Part shown: one piece after another, positions 44,824 through 53,450 of the stretch
How the letters are laid out: every line of letters starts with the position of its first letter
How positions within the stretch are numbered: position 1 is the stretch's first letter
DNA from: Acidimicrobiales bacterium
GTDB taxonomy: Bacteria; Actinomycetota; Acidimicrobiia; Acidimicrobiales; UBA8190
Length of the DNA stretch: 64,000 bases
Direction of reading: 5' to 3'
Assembly: GCA_030040015.1 (NCBI GenBank)
Contig: JASHUM010000079.1
Coordinates: 1 to 64,000, forward strand
Position numbers and translations under genes: made by a program
Notes under the pieces: generated by a model
Told to the model about the DNA's origin: nothing
Seen by the model: the letters and a program-made list of their open reading frames with translations, nothing else
The model's database searches: none

Positions 44824-44885
44824 ATCGGCACTGTCCCACGCTCTCTTGAGGACGAGACGTTCGACTCATCAGATTGTGAACACGC

Positions 44886-45764
44886 TCAGTGTTCGTTGGT
44901 GGAACGTTGCCCTATCAATAGTGCAAGGACGGTTGCGTACGCGATAACGGCGCCCATTCCCAGCACCACCATCAGCAATGCGTCTGCTCTCTGGCCGAAG
45001 TCGAGGAAGCTGGCGCCGTTGAACCCGGCTGCCAAAACGAGGAGGGCGGCAACGACGAGCCCGCTGGCTACGGATCGCCGGCGGACCCTGTACGAGAGCA
45101 ACGCCAAGGCCAGTGTGGCGACGATGAGCGCCACACCCAGGGATGCGTGAACGGCGAGAGCCACAGCCCCATGGGAGATCGTCCACACCACGCTCTGGAA
45201 CGATCCTCCCAAGTAATTGGTGGGATCGGCTCCTGGATGCCGACGTGGAATCCGGACATACAAGGCGCTCGCGACGCCGAGGGCGGACTCGGCGAGGACG
45301 AGGACCAGCGCTCCCAGAACGAAGCTGGGCAGCATGGCCACGAAACTCGAGGTGCTTTCCTCGGCGGAACGGCTTGCCCAAGTCGCCGAAGCGGCCGAAG
45401 GCACCGAAGTCAGCACTTCCTTCACTTCGCTGAGCACCTGGGCGCGCTCAGCGCGGTACGGGCTCCCCTCCCACCGATCCAGGTCGGCTCCGCTGTCGAT
45501 CGCTTCCAAGGCCCTCTGGCGCACCGATGGGAGCACTTGCCCGGTCTGGCTCTGCGCCATTGCCAAGGCGAGCCAGACGATCGTTCGCCTGTGCGGATCG
45601 TTCAGCGCCCCGGCGAAGAACGAAAGGATCTCGTCGGTGGCCGACTCGGGAGACGGGTGACGGGCGACCAGATGACGCCATTGCAAGCGGACGTGGGAGG
45701 CAAGGTCGTCGGCAAAGATCTCGGGGCCCCACGCAACTCCCCTCGCTCCACGCCCATCCTGCAT
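44886..45764 (-). CDS. Membrane protein with N-terminal DUF4259-like domain
   Basis: About 292 residues from ATG 45764. The first 120 residues (GVAWGPEIFADDLASHVRLQW, DPHRRTIVWLALAMAQSQTGQ, RALEAIDSGADLDRW) resemble the DUF4259 type found in many actinobacterial proteins. The rest has four to five hydrophobic helices (SFVLGALVLVLAESALGVASALY; HASLGVALIVATLALALLSY; SGLVVAALLVLAAGF; ADALLMVVLGMGAVIAYATVLALLI). The track start at 45893 adds 43 residues I do not trust. Function unknown. Confidence 0.7.
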   Translation of the reverse strand: MQDGRGARGVAWGPEIFADDLASHVRLQWRHLVARHPSPESATDEILSFFAGALNDPHRRTIVWLALAMAQSQTGQVLPSVRQRALEAIDSGADLDRWEGSPYRAERAQVLSEVKEVLTSVPSAASATWASRSAEESTSSFVAMLPSFVLGALVLVLAESALGVASALYVRIPRRHPGADPTNYLGGSFQSVVWTISHGAVALAVHASLGVALIVATLALALLSYRVRRRSVASGLVVAALLVLAAGFNGASFLDFGQRADALLMVVLGMGAVIAYATVLALLIGQRSTNEH

Positions 45765-47220
45765 GCCGACCTCAACTCCCGATCGCGCGCATCCAATCGT
45801 ACTGACGCCACGAGGGCGACGATGAGGCCACGTAGCCCAGACGGTGATCAGGTGACCGGCTTCCTTGTGGACGACGGAGATGTTGCTGGTCACCCCCGTG
45901 GAGCTGGAGTCCCGCCTGGCTCACCGCCGCAGACGGTTCGAAACTCGTCGGTGCCAGGGCAAGCGAATTCCGGAGGTCGTGTTGTCGTGACAGACCTCGA
46001 TGGCGGTGCACGTCCCCAAGTGTGGTCCCCACCAACGACGAGGGCGGCCACCCGCCGATACGCGCCGACGCTCCAGGGCGGGATGTCCCGGGAGAGGTTT
46101 GATGCCTACGCCATGGCAATGGGGTGGGTGACCGTCAGGACTTCGTCGTTCCCGGTCCTCCCGGACGACAGCCTGGCGGCACCGGCTGAGGGAGTCGGGG
46201 TGTCGTCGGAGAAGCGACCCGAGGGGGGGAAGGCGGGTGCCGCCAGGAGCGCAAGACCTCGACCCGACTCGGCCCGCCGGAGAAAGGGTGATCATCCCCA
46301 GGACCGGGAGCATCGCCCGTTACCGGCCGTCGGCAGACCGGGCCGCCGGGCTCGGCGGAGTCCGGCTGTGAACGGTCACTGGCCCAAGGGGCTCGACATG
46401 GGACCGGGGCCGAGGCCCCGTGGCGGGGATCGGAGACAGGGGCGTACCACCCGCTGGCCTTTTCTCCGCGCCATATATATAGAGGCGCGCTGAGGATACG
46501 AGGCCGCGAAAAACGAATGCGGAAGGGGGAACTCCTCCTCCCGTCGCATTGGGAGGATCCCTCCAGAGCGCCACCACGGGTCGTGGCCGCTCGAGTGCGA
46601 AGTGACCCGCCACCGGGCATTTTTCAGACGAGGTTGGGGTCAGCGGCGCTTTGGGATGCGAGCGGCGAGGAGGAGACGAATTCGGGCCTTCGATCTCAAA
46701 TCCCCAAGGGCGGAGAGGGTCGGTTGCCCAAAATCCCAGGAGGACGGCCCTCCCTGGTCCCCAGGACTCCCCAATTGGTCCGATCCGCTGGTTTCCCCAA
46801 AATGGTCGACGGAGCCGATCCACTCCCCCCACGACCGGCACCAAGCGGCTTGTTGTCAGGCCCAGGCGGACCGTCCAGAACCAGGGCTGAGAACGCTGGG
46901 AGGGGGAAGCCCTGGGCTCCCACTTCAAGGTGTGGGGTCGTCCTGGCGGTTAGGGATGATGAGAGGCCTTGGTGACCTCTGGGCGCGGGTCGAACCCGAC
47001 GCCTTCGGGCGCGTCCCCCCTCGCCGGCGACGCCTCAAATGCTCTTTGGATTGGGTCCTAAACGGTTTGGGTTTCAGGGGTGGTCCCACCAAAAGACACG
47101 TCGGGTCTGTGCCTGTCCCAGAGAAAACCAGACTGAAAGAGTTAGGTGACTGTCTGTTGGAGGGGCGCGAAAGTTACCCGCGTAATCCAATTCGCGTCCC
47201 GCGTTGTACGCAAACGACGA
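45765..47220. other. About 1.4 kb without a convincing gene
   Basis: Six frames give only overlapping ORFs with no recognisable domains and unconvincing codon use. The stretch contains an AT-rich island, CGCGCC-(atatatataga)-GGCGCG at 46467-46489, which can fold as a 6-bp hairpin, and an exact 8-bp hairpin CCAGGGCT...AGCCCTGG (46881-46915). Base composition is more G/C-run-rich and less codon-like than the flanks. It may be a decayed gene, a long control region or an RNA; nothing decisive is seen. Confidence 0.5.
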
Positions 47221-47249
47221 TTGACACCCTCACATCCGTTGGATGAAAT
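47221..47249 (+). promoter_or_regulatory. Consensus-like promoter (TTGACA - 17 bp - TGAAAT)
   Basis: A perfect -35 hexamer TTGACA with ideal 17-bp spacing to TGAAAT (four of six matches to TATAAT), 70 bp before the surface-protein ATG. This is the best sigma-70-like promoter seen in the window and implies strong housekeeping-type expression. Confidence 0.6.
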
Positions 47250-47318
47250 GACGCTGGGTGGGAGGGTCGACGCGTTCTCCCGACGCGACGCGCCCAGTCG
47301 CATGAGGAGCGCAACCAA

Positions 47319-48953
47319 ATGAGGGTGGGAGTGCAAAACGTCATCCGGTCGATTCTCGACCACAGAGGCACGCTGGCACGGCGTCTCGGAGTGGCCTTGG
47401 TCACATTTCTGGCCATGGTCTTCACCCTCCCGGCTTTCGTAGCGCCGGCGGTGGCGGGCGGCACCAGCGGGGGCGGTGGGAACGGCCAAGGCCAACACCA
47501 AGGGTGGGGTGGCGGCCAGGGCGGGGGCGGTGGGAACGGCCAAGGCCAACACCATGGGTGGGGCGGTGGCCAAGGTGGCGGTGGCCAAGGTGGCGGCGGC
47601 GGCCAAGGCGGTTGCTGGGGTTCGGACCGCGGCAACGGTGGAGCCAGCAGCTGGGGTGAAGGCGGCGGCGAAGGTGGTGGCGGCCAAGGTGCCTGCTGCC
47701 CGAGTGGCGGCAACGGTGGAGCCAGCAGCTGGGGTGAAGGCGGCGGCGGCGGCCAAGGTGCCTGCTGCCCGAGTGGCGGCAACGGTGGAGCCAGCAGCTG
47801 GGGTGAAGGCGGCGGCCAAGGTGGCGGCGGCCAAGGTGCCTGCTGCCCGAGTGGCGGCAACGGTGGAGCCAGCAGCTGGGGTGAAGGCGGAGGGGGTGAA
47901 GGCTCCTACCAGTGCGTGCCGTTCGTCACGAACGCGTCTCCGAGCTCGGTCGTCTACGGGCAATCGGAGACGGACGTTGCCAGCTTCCAGGTTGACCCAC
48001 TCGGTTCAGCGGTCTTCTACATCTGTGGGCCCGACGCCGGCAGCTGTTCGGCCACGAAGGGCGCGTTGCTCGGGACAGAACCCCTCACCTCGGGTGCCAA
48101 CGGGAGCAGCGCCCAGGTCACCTACACACCGACCGCCGTCGGTTCCTATTGCTTCTTCGCTGTTTTCGAGAACGGCACCCTGAAGATCCCTGAGTCCCGA
48201 TCGGACAGTTCCGAGTGCTTCACCGTCACCCCGGCGCCGCTTACCATCACGGCGTCGAGCGGATCGATGACCTACGAAGGCACCGTGCCGACCATCACCC
48301 CGAGCTACTCGGGCTTGGTGAACGGCGACACGACCGCCACGGCAATCACCACTCCTCCCACATGTGGGACAACCGCGAACATCGAGAGCCCACTCGGCAC
48401 ATATCCGTCGACCTGCACAGGAGCGGTGGCACCGAACTACACCATCACCTACGTGCCGGGCACGGTGACGGTGTCGCCGGCACCACTGACGATCACGGCA
48501 TCGAATGGAACAATGGCGACCGGAGGCAGCGTACCGACCATCACGCCGAGTTACTCGGGCTTCGTGAGCGGTGGGACACCGGCGACGGCGGTGACGACCC
48601 CGCCCACCTGCGGCACCACAGCCACCAGCTCCAGCTCCGTGGGTACCTACCCATCGACCTGCATGGGTGCGGTCGCGCCCAACTACACCATCACCTACGT
48701 GCCGGGCACTGTGACGGTTACCGCTGCTCCGCCCACGGCTGCCGCCTCCGGAACAGCGAAAACCACGTCGGCCACAGCGACGACCAGCGCGCCAACACCA
48801 GTGTCGAAGGCAACAACAGTCGCTACAGGTGAACCATGGGCCGGTGCAGAACCACTCGAGCTCGATGCCGCCGGATTCGGGGTGTTGTTCCTCGGGCTGG
48901 GCATACGCCGCCGACGTCACTACAAGATGGCGATGAGGAGTCGCTCCGGCTGA
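47319..48953 (+). CDS. Gly/Cys-repeat surface protein with MBG domains and TGEPWAG C-terminal tail
   Basis: A 544-residue exported protein. Signal peptide (cleavage near APAVAGG, about residue 47); a Gly-rich region (48-195) with GNGQGQH and ACCPSGGNGGASSWGEGG repeats; an Ig-like domain (SPSSVVYGQSETDV through SVGSYCFF-type text); two MBG-type domains (PAPLTITAS...NYTITYVPGTVTV); a Thr/Ala-rich linker; and a tail TGEPWAGAEPL - hydrophobic GFGVLFLGLG - IRRRRHYK. The tail has the layout of a sorting signal (motif, helix, arginines). Opposite-strand and shifted ORFs here are repeat artefacts. Probably cell-wall or membrane anchored; ligand unknown. Confidence 0.82.
   Translation: MRVGVQNVIRSILDHRGTLARRLGVALVTFLAMVFTLPAFVAPAVAGGTSGGGGNGQGQHQGWGGGQGGGGGNGQGQHHGWGGGQGGGGQGGGGGQGGCWGSDRGNGGASSWGEGGGEGGGGQGACCPSGGNGGASSWGEGGGGGQGACCPSGGNGGASSWGEGGGQGGGGQGACCPSGGNGGASSWGEGGGGEGSYQCVPFVTNASPSSVVYGQSETDVASFQVDPLGSAVFYICGPDAGSCSATKGALLGTEPLTSGANGSSAQVTYTPTAVGSYCFFAVFENGTLKIPESRSDSSECFTVTPAPLTITASSGSMTYEGTVPTITPSYSGLVNGDTTATAITTPPTCGTTANIESPLGTYPSTCTGAVAPNYTITYVPGTVTVSPAPLTITASNGTMATGGSVPTITPSYSGFVSGGTPATAVTTPPTCGTTATSSSSVGTYPSTCMGAVAPNYTITYVPGTVTVTAAPPTAAASGTAKTTSATATTSAPTPVSKATTVATGEPWAGAEPLELDAAGFGVLFLGLGIRRRRHYKMAMRSRSG
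47629..47900 (+). repeat. Near-identical in-frame DNA repeats coding Cys-Cys/Gly-rich units
   Basis: A unit starting tgcctgctgcccgagtgg and continuing through GGNGGASSWGEGG occurs three times (from 47690, 47759 and 47837) plus a partial fourth ahead of them. Spacings of 69 and 78 bp are multiples of three, and the copies are almost identical at DNA level, suggesting recent expansion by slippage or recombination that preserves frame. Confidence 0.85.
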
Positions 48954-48990
48954 TCCCGGCTGCGCCAGTCGCGTCCATCGGATCGGTCTG

Positions 48991-49063
48991 TGGGCCGCCC
49001 GGGGCTCGAACCCGGCACCTTGGGATTAAAAGTCCCCTGCTCTACCCGATGAGCTAGCGGCCC
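48991..49063 (-). tRNA. tRNA-Lys (anticodon TTT)
   Basis: The minus strand folds as a complete cloverleaf: acceptor GGGCCGC/GCGGCCC, D arm GCTC...GAGC, anticodon stem GGGGA/TCCCA with loop CTTTTAA (anticodon TTT), T arm CCGGG-TTCGAGC-CCCGG, discriminator A. The 3' CCA is not encoded. Length 73 nt. Confidence 0.95.
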
Positions 49064-49098
49064 GATCGCGTCACTGAGGCGGGCGCGGACGACACAAC

Positions 49099-49104
49099 CC
49101 TATA
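49099..49104 (-). promoter_or_regulatory. Candidate -10 for tRNA-Lys
   Basis: TATAGG on the minus strand lies 35 bp before the tRNA 5' end, a suitable distance for a short 5' leader. The -35 region is not clear. Confidence 0.3.
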
Positions 49105-49138
49105 CGCGCCCTCCCAGTTCCTTGCCGAACCGTGGCGA

Positions 49139-49690
49139 TCAGGTGGCGATGTCCGGCGCCCACCCCGGGTCTCGGCCGAGAAGTGCCACCAGCTCGGCTG
49201 TGTCGTCGACGCCCTCTGGCAGCGCTACCGGCGGAGAGAACATGCCAGTCGACTCGAAGCGTGACGGGTTTTGACGCGCCGATTCGAGAGCCTTTCGGCA
49301 CAACTCAGAGTCGAGCTCGACATCGATGCGCAGGGCCCGCGCCAGGTCCCACGAATGCACGAGCACCTCGGTGGTGAGGGCAGGGAGGAGGCGCGCCACA
49401 CCTTCCATCTCGATCTCTCCGTTGGCCAGCATCGGCAAGACCTCCGACAGGGCCCGCTCCGTGACGCTCCACCGGGTGACAGGATCGTCCTTGGGTCGCT
49501 CAGGCTTGGCGCCGAGGGGTCTGAGGACAAGGACGTCGTGGAAGCCGATCACGTGCTCGACCACGCCACGGGCATCCCACTCCGGGCACGGCGAGGGGTG
49601 GTCCCAGGACCCCTGCCCCTGCTCGACGACCGCAGTGAACCCCGAACAGGCACGCAGGTGCCGCTCCACCATCGATCCAAGGTCGGGCAC
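49139..49690 (-). CDS. TIGR03086-type metal-binding (maleylpyruvate isomerase-like) protein
   Basis: DinB/MDMPI-superfamily four-helix protein of 183 residues: SWDHPSPCPEWDARGVVEHVIGFHDVL near the N-terminus carries the first metal histidines, and TEVLVHSWDLARALRID the third. Actinobacterial members include mycothiol-dependent enzymes, which would fit mshA elsewhere in the window, but most have no known reaction. Start GTG 49690, divergent from ligC by 53 bp. Confidence 0.82.
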   Translation of the reverse strand: MPDLGSMVERHLRACSGFTAVVEQGQGSWDHPSPCPEWDARGVVEHVIGFHDVLVLRPLGAKPERPKDDPVTRWSVTERALSEVLPMLANGEIEMEGVARLLPALTTEVLVHSWDLARALRIDVELDSELCRKALESARQNPSRFESTGMFSPPVALPEGVDDTAELVALLGRDPGWAPDIAT

Positions 49691-49743
49691 GTCCAGATGT
49701 TAGGGAGCAACGGGTCACCGGGAGATGCCACAGTGGTGCCGAA

Positions 49744-50808
49744 ATGCGCCTCCCGGTCATGCCGCCCATCGCTCCGATGCTCGCCAAGGCGTCCAAGACC
49801 CTGCCCCGGGCCGGCGAACTCCTCTACGAGCCGAAATGGGACGGCTTTCGCTGCGTCGTATTCCGAGATGGGCCAGAGATAGAGCTCGGGAGTCGCAACG
49901 AGCGCCCGCTCACCCGCTACTTTCCCGAGCTCCTCGACCCCCTTCGCCAGTCACTCCCGGGCCGGGCAGTCGTCGACGGCGAGATCGTTATCGCCACCGA
50001 GACCGGGCTCGACTTCGACGCGCTGTTGCAGCGGATCCATCCAGCCGCCTCACGAGTGGCCATGCTGGCGGAGACGACACCGGCCTCATTCGTGGCCTTC
50101 GACATGTTGGCGGTCGGCGAGACCGATCTTCGTCCTATGCCGCTGCGTGACAGGCGAAAAGCTCTCGAAGAGGCGCTGAGCGGTGCTGCACCTCCCGTCC
50201 ACCTCACCCCCACCACCACCGACGCGGGCGTCGCAGAGGATTGGTTCTCCCGCTTCGAAGGGGCCGGTCTCGACGGCGTGGTGGCCAAGTCCCTGGAACT
50301 GCCATACCGCGAGAACGAGCGCGTCATGACCAAGGTGAAGCACGAGCGAACGGCCGACTGCGTGGTGGCAGGGTTTCGATGGCACAAGAGCGGAGGGATC
50401 GTGGGCTCGCTCCTCCTCGGCCTCTTCGACGACAAACACGTGCTCCACCACGTGGGGGTTACCGCCTCGTTCACCATGGGCCGCCGCCGCGAGCTGGTCG
50501 ACGAGATCGCGCCCTACCGCATGGCCGACCTCACCGGCCATCCCTGGCAGCACTGGGCTGTCCCCACCGAAACCGGTGGCCGGGTGCCCGGGGCCCCGTC
50601 GCGCTGGAACGCCGGCAAGGACCTCGGCTGGGAGCCACTCCGTCCGGAGGTGGCGTGCGAAGTTGCCTACGACCACCTCCAAGGTGACCGGTTCCGGCAC
50701 GGCACCACCTTCCGCCGGTGGCGTCCCGACCGCCGGCCACAGTCGTGCACCTACGACCAGCTCGAAGTCGTGGTGCCCGCCGAGCTCTCCGTCGTCTTCG
50801 GCGCCTGA
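49744..50808 (+). CDS. ligC: ATP-dependent DNA ligase (LigC-type)
   Basis: Nick-sealing ligase of 354 residues. The adenylation lysine lies in motif I EPKWDGFRCV; GSRNERPLTRYFPE, VDGEIVI, EGLDGVVAKSLELPY-type text and motif V TKVKHERTADCVV follow. An OB-fold domain runs from about residue 215. It has only the ligase core, like mycobacterial LigC, and lacks the fused polymerase and nuclease of LigD. Convergent with a stand-alone LigD-type polymerase gene, 11 bp between stops, so the ligase and polymerase halves are encoded separately. Confidence 0.92.
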   Translation: MRLPVMPPIAPMLAKASKTLPRAGELLYEPKWDGFRCVVFRDGPEIELGSRNERPLTRYFPELLDPLRQSLPGRAVVDGEIVIATETGLDFDALLQRIHPAASRVAMLAETTPASFVAFDMLAVGETDLRPMPLRDRRKALEEALSGAAPPVHLTPTTTDAGVAEDWFSRFEGAGLDGVVAKSLELPYRENERVMTKVKHERTADCVVAGFRWHKSGGIVGSLLLGLFDDKHVLHHVGVTASFTMGRRRELVDEIAPYRMADLTGHPWQHWAVPTETGGRVPGAPSRWNAGKDLGWEPLRPEVACEVAYDHLQGDRFRHGTTFRRWRPDRRPQSCTYDQLEVVVPAELSVVFGA

Positions 50809-50819
50809 CCTCGGTCAGG

Positions 50820-51839
50820 TCATGGCGAGTCCGGGCGCGCCCGGCTGGGCGCCACACGGCGAGGCTCGCCGCGCTGCTTGGCGAAATGCGGCGGCCAGGG
50901 AGCGTCGCCCAAGCCTTCGGCCTCGTCCCGGGCGGCCAACTCGAGAAGGGCGTCGAGCCGATACCGGCGCTCGTCCAGCCCGGCTCCCGCGTCCCCGCGC
51001 TCGGCGAACCGGGCCGGTACGGTGGCGATGGTGAGGTCGGACGGCTCGACGTCCGCCACCTCTTCCCAGTCCACGGGGCACGACACGCGCCCCTCGGGAT
51101 TGGCTCGCACCGAGTAGGCAGAGGCCACGGTACGGTCCCGGGCATTCTGGTTGTAGTCGATGAACACCCGATTGCCCCGTTGCTCCTTCCACCACGCCGA
51201 CGTCGCCATGGTCGGCATCCGTCGCTCCACCTCCCGGGCCAGTGCCAGGGCGGCCCGTCGCACCCCGAGGAAGTCCCACTCGGGTTCGATGGGCACGTTC
51301 ACGTGGATGCCGCGCGAGCCGGAGGTCTTGGGGAACCCGGCCAAACCGTGCTCGTCGAGCACGGCCCGGACCTCGAGCGCCACCAGACGGACGTGCTCGA
51401 ACGGCACGTCGGGCTGAGGGTCCAAGTCGACCCGAAGCTCGTCGGGGTGGTCGACGTCATGTCGTCGGACTGGCCACGGGTTCAGGTCCAGGCACCCGAG
51501 GTTCACCGCCCAGATGATGTGCGCCACGTCGACGGGACACAGCTCCTCGGCATGCCGGCCGCTCGGGAAGGAGACCCTCACCGTCTGTAGCCACGGAGGA
51601 CGCTGCGCCGGGACGCGCTTCTGGTAGAAGAACTCACCCTCGGCGCCGTTGGGATAGCGCTTCAGGACCGTCGGTCTGTCGTACACCCCCTTGAGCGCGC
51701 CGGGACCCACAGCCAGGTAGTAGCGGACTAGATCGAGCTTGGTCTCACCGCGAGCAGAGAAGAACACCTTGGTCGGGTTGGACACCGTGACCGTCTGCCC
51801 GTCCACTTCGACGGCCACAGGCGGGACCCGAGGCGCCAT
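50820..51839 (-). CDS. LigD-type NHEJ polymerase (primase-polymerase domain)
   Basis: Stand-alone archaeo-eukaryotic primase-type polymerase of 339 residues that fills ends during non-homologous end joining. Core text: NPTKVFFSARGETKLDLVRYYL, VLKRYPNGAEGEFFYQKR, HIIWAVNLGCLDLNPWPVR, the catalytic acidic pair in VDLDPQPD, and TSGSRGIHVNVPI. ATG 51839 gives the expected N-terminus; the track adds 94 shadow residues. It corresponds to the mycobacterial PolD-type proteins and is divergent from the PHP gene by 45 bp. Confidence 0.92.
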   Translation of the reverse strand: MAPRVPPVAVEVDGQTVTVSNPTKVFFSARGETKLDLVRYYLAVGPGALKGVYDRPTVLKRYPNGAEGEFFYQKRVPAQRPPWLQTVRVSFPSGRHAEELCPVDVAHIIWAVNLGCLDLNPWPVRRHDVDHPDELRVDLDPQPDVPFEHVRLVALEVRAVLDEHGLAGFPKTSGSRGIHVNVPIEPEWDFLGVRRAALALAREVERRMPTMATSAWWKEQRGNRVFIDYNQNARDRTVASAYSVRANPEGRVSCPVDWEEVADVEPSDLTIATVPARFAERGDAGAGLDERRYRLDALLELAARDEAEGLGDAPWPPHFAKQRGEPRRVAPSRARPDSP

Positions 51840-51884
51840 GCACGGATGCTTCCACAGCTCGGGGCCCAAGGTACGGTCTTGGTG

Positions 51885-52901
51885 GTGGACCCCGTCGAGG
51901 CCCTGCAACGCATCGCCTTCCTCCTCGAACGCGGTCGAGCGCCCACCTACAAGGTGCGCGCCTTCCGGCGGGCCGCCGAGGGGGTCTCGGCTGCCGGTCC
52001 CGACAGGCTCGTGTCTCTCGCCGCTGCCGGCCGGCTCTCGGACATCGCCGGAGTCGGAGATACGACCGCTCAGGTCGTCGCAGAGGCGCTGGCCGGCGAG
52101 GTGCCGGCGTACCTCCGCCATCTCGAACAGGAGAGCGACGCAGCGCTCAGTCCGGAGGTGGCCGCCCTACGTGCCCTGCTCAAGGGCGACTGTCACAGCC
52201 ACTCGGACTGGTCCGACGGGGGCAGCCCCATCAAGGACATGGCCGAAGCGGCCATCGGGCTCGGCCATCGCTACCTCGCGCTCACCGACCACAGCCCCCG
52301 GCTCACTGTTGCCCACGGCCTCAACCCAGAACGGCTCCGCCGGCAGCTCGATGTGCTCGATGCCCTCAACGAGGAGCTGGCGCCGTTTCGCATCCTGGCC
52401 GGCATCGAAGTCGACATCCTCGAGGACGGCTCTCTCGACCAGGAAGAGGACTTGCTCGCTCGCCTCGACGTCGTGGTGGCCAGCGTGCATTCCAAGCTGC
52501 GCATGGAAGCGGAGCAGATGACCACACGCATGGTTACCGCCATCGAGAGCCCGCACACCGACATCCTGGGTCACTGCACCGGCCGGATCATCGTCGGGCG
52601 GGGACGACCACAGTCGCAGTTCGACGCCGAGACCGTGTTCGCCGCCTGTGCCCGCACCGGCACTGGCGTCGAGATCAACTCCCGTCCCGAACGGCGCGAC
52701 CCACCCGGTGACGTGCTCCGGGTGGCCGTCGACAGTGGCTGCTTCGTGAGCATCGACACCGACGCTCACGCGCCGGGCCAACTCGAATGGTTGGTCCTCG
52801 GCTGTGAGCAGGCCGTGGCGGCCGAGGTCCCGGTCGACCGCGTCGTCAACTCGTGGGAGACGAGCCGGCTCCTGGAATGGACGGCCAGCCACGCCTCCTG
52901 A
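51885..52901 (+). CDS. PHP-domain phosphoesterase with N-terminal helix-hairpin-helix (PolX-tail/YcdX-like)
   Basis: About 338 residues. The N-terminal 80 residues resemble the HhH region of DNA polymerase X (RAPTYKVRAFRRAAE, LSDIAGVGDTTAQVVAEAL); the remainder is a PHP metallo-phosphoesterase with all metal-site motifs: GDCHSHSDWSDGG, LALTDHSP, AGIEVDI, VASVHSK, DILGHCTGR and SIDTDAHAPG. PHP domains of PolX are DNA 3' phosphatases or exonucleases, so an end-processing role in the neighbouring repair system is plausible. A TACGGT -10-like sequence 7 bp before GTG 51885 suggests a leaderless mRNA; ATG 51846 is the track alternative. Confidence 0.85.
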   Translation: MDPVEALQRIAFLLERGRAPTYKVRAFRRAAEGVSAAGPDRLVSLAAAGRLSDIAGVGDTTAQVVAEALAGEVPAYLRHLEQESDAALSPEVAALRALLKGDCHSHSDWSDGGSPIKDMAEAAIGLGHRYLALTDHSPRLTVAHGLNPERLRRQLDVLDALNEELAPFRILAGIEVDILEDGSLDQEEDLLARLDVVVASVHSKLRMEAEQMTTRMVTAIESPHTDILGHCTGRIIVGRGRPQSQFDAETVFAACARTGTGVEINSRPERRDPPGDVLRVAVDSGCFVSIDTDAHAPGQLEWLVLGCEQAVAAEVPVDRVVNSWETSRLLEWTASHAS

Positions 52902-52916
52902 CAGACGACAGAGAGG

Positions 52917-53315
52917 TCAGTCCGCCCCGAGCAGCGCCAACGTCCGCTCGGCCAGCTCGACGGGCGTCACCTCAGCGTGGCGCGCCGCCCGGCCGACGAG
53001 GTCGTAGAGATAGGAACCCAGGCTCCACAGGGCAACACGTGGATCTCCCACCCGCAGGGGAACGGGCTCGCTCGCCATGTCGAGACCGGAAGCGAACAGG
53101 ACCTGACGGCGAAGGCGCATGAGCGCCTCGTAGGCGTGGGGAAGGTCGAGCGCGGCGCGCACGATCCAAGCGCTGAGCCCCAGCGGGATGGCGAGGTCAC
53201 CGGCTTGCTCCGCCTCCTCGGGCTCCCCTTCGCCACGGAGCGTCGCCATGCCACGAACGACCTCGGCCACGAAGCTGAGCTCCGCCACCACCGGATCGAC
53301 GGCTGCATCAGGCAC
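52917..53315 (-). CDS. Conserved-looking hypothetical protein
   Basis: A 132-residue, largely helical protein from ATG 53315 (VVAELSFVAEVVRGMATLRG, GLSAWIVRAALDLPHAYEALMRLRRQ, LWSLGSYLYDLVGRAARHAEVTPVELAERTLALLG). No signal peptide, membrane segment or recognised motif. Coding is supported by clean fit between neighbours and ordered codon use. It sits inside the NHEJ locus, convergent with the PHP gene and divergent from ku. Function unknown. Confidence 0.65.
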   Translation of the reverse strand: MPDAAVDPVVAELSFVAEVVRGMATLRGEGEPEEAEQAGDLAIPLGLSAWIVRAALDLPHAYEALMRLRRQVLFASGLDMASEPVPLRVGDPRVALWSLGSYLYDLVGRAARHAEVTPVELAERTLALLGAD

Positions 53316-53450
53316 GTTGGCCAGTGTGACGGCCGGGTGTGACGCTCACGTGGATGGACTTTGGCCTGGGAAAACGCCAATTCCACCGCTAGGATTTCTC
53401 CTCCGGCGTCGTCCAGGGTATGGGCAATCGACGAGACCCGGAGGCGAATC

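Noticed and set aside
45765-45893. HKEAGH in the extended N-terminus of the membrane protein, looking like a zinc-protease HExxH
   Set aside because: The spacing (H-K-E-A-G-H) does not fit HExxH, and the better start at 45764 excludes it.
46320-47246. ORFs of 75-214 codons on both strands in the gene desert
   Set aside because: All overlap one another, lack recognisable domains or ribosome sites, and have no consistent codon pattern.
47142-47963. Long minus-strand Pro/Ala-rich ORFs and a shifted plus-strand Ala/Lys-rich ORF over the repeat region
   Set aside because: They are other-frame readings of the Gly-rich repeats. Only the 47319-48953 frame has a signal peptide, Ig/MBG domains and a sorting-type tail.
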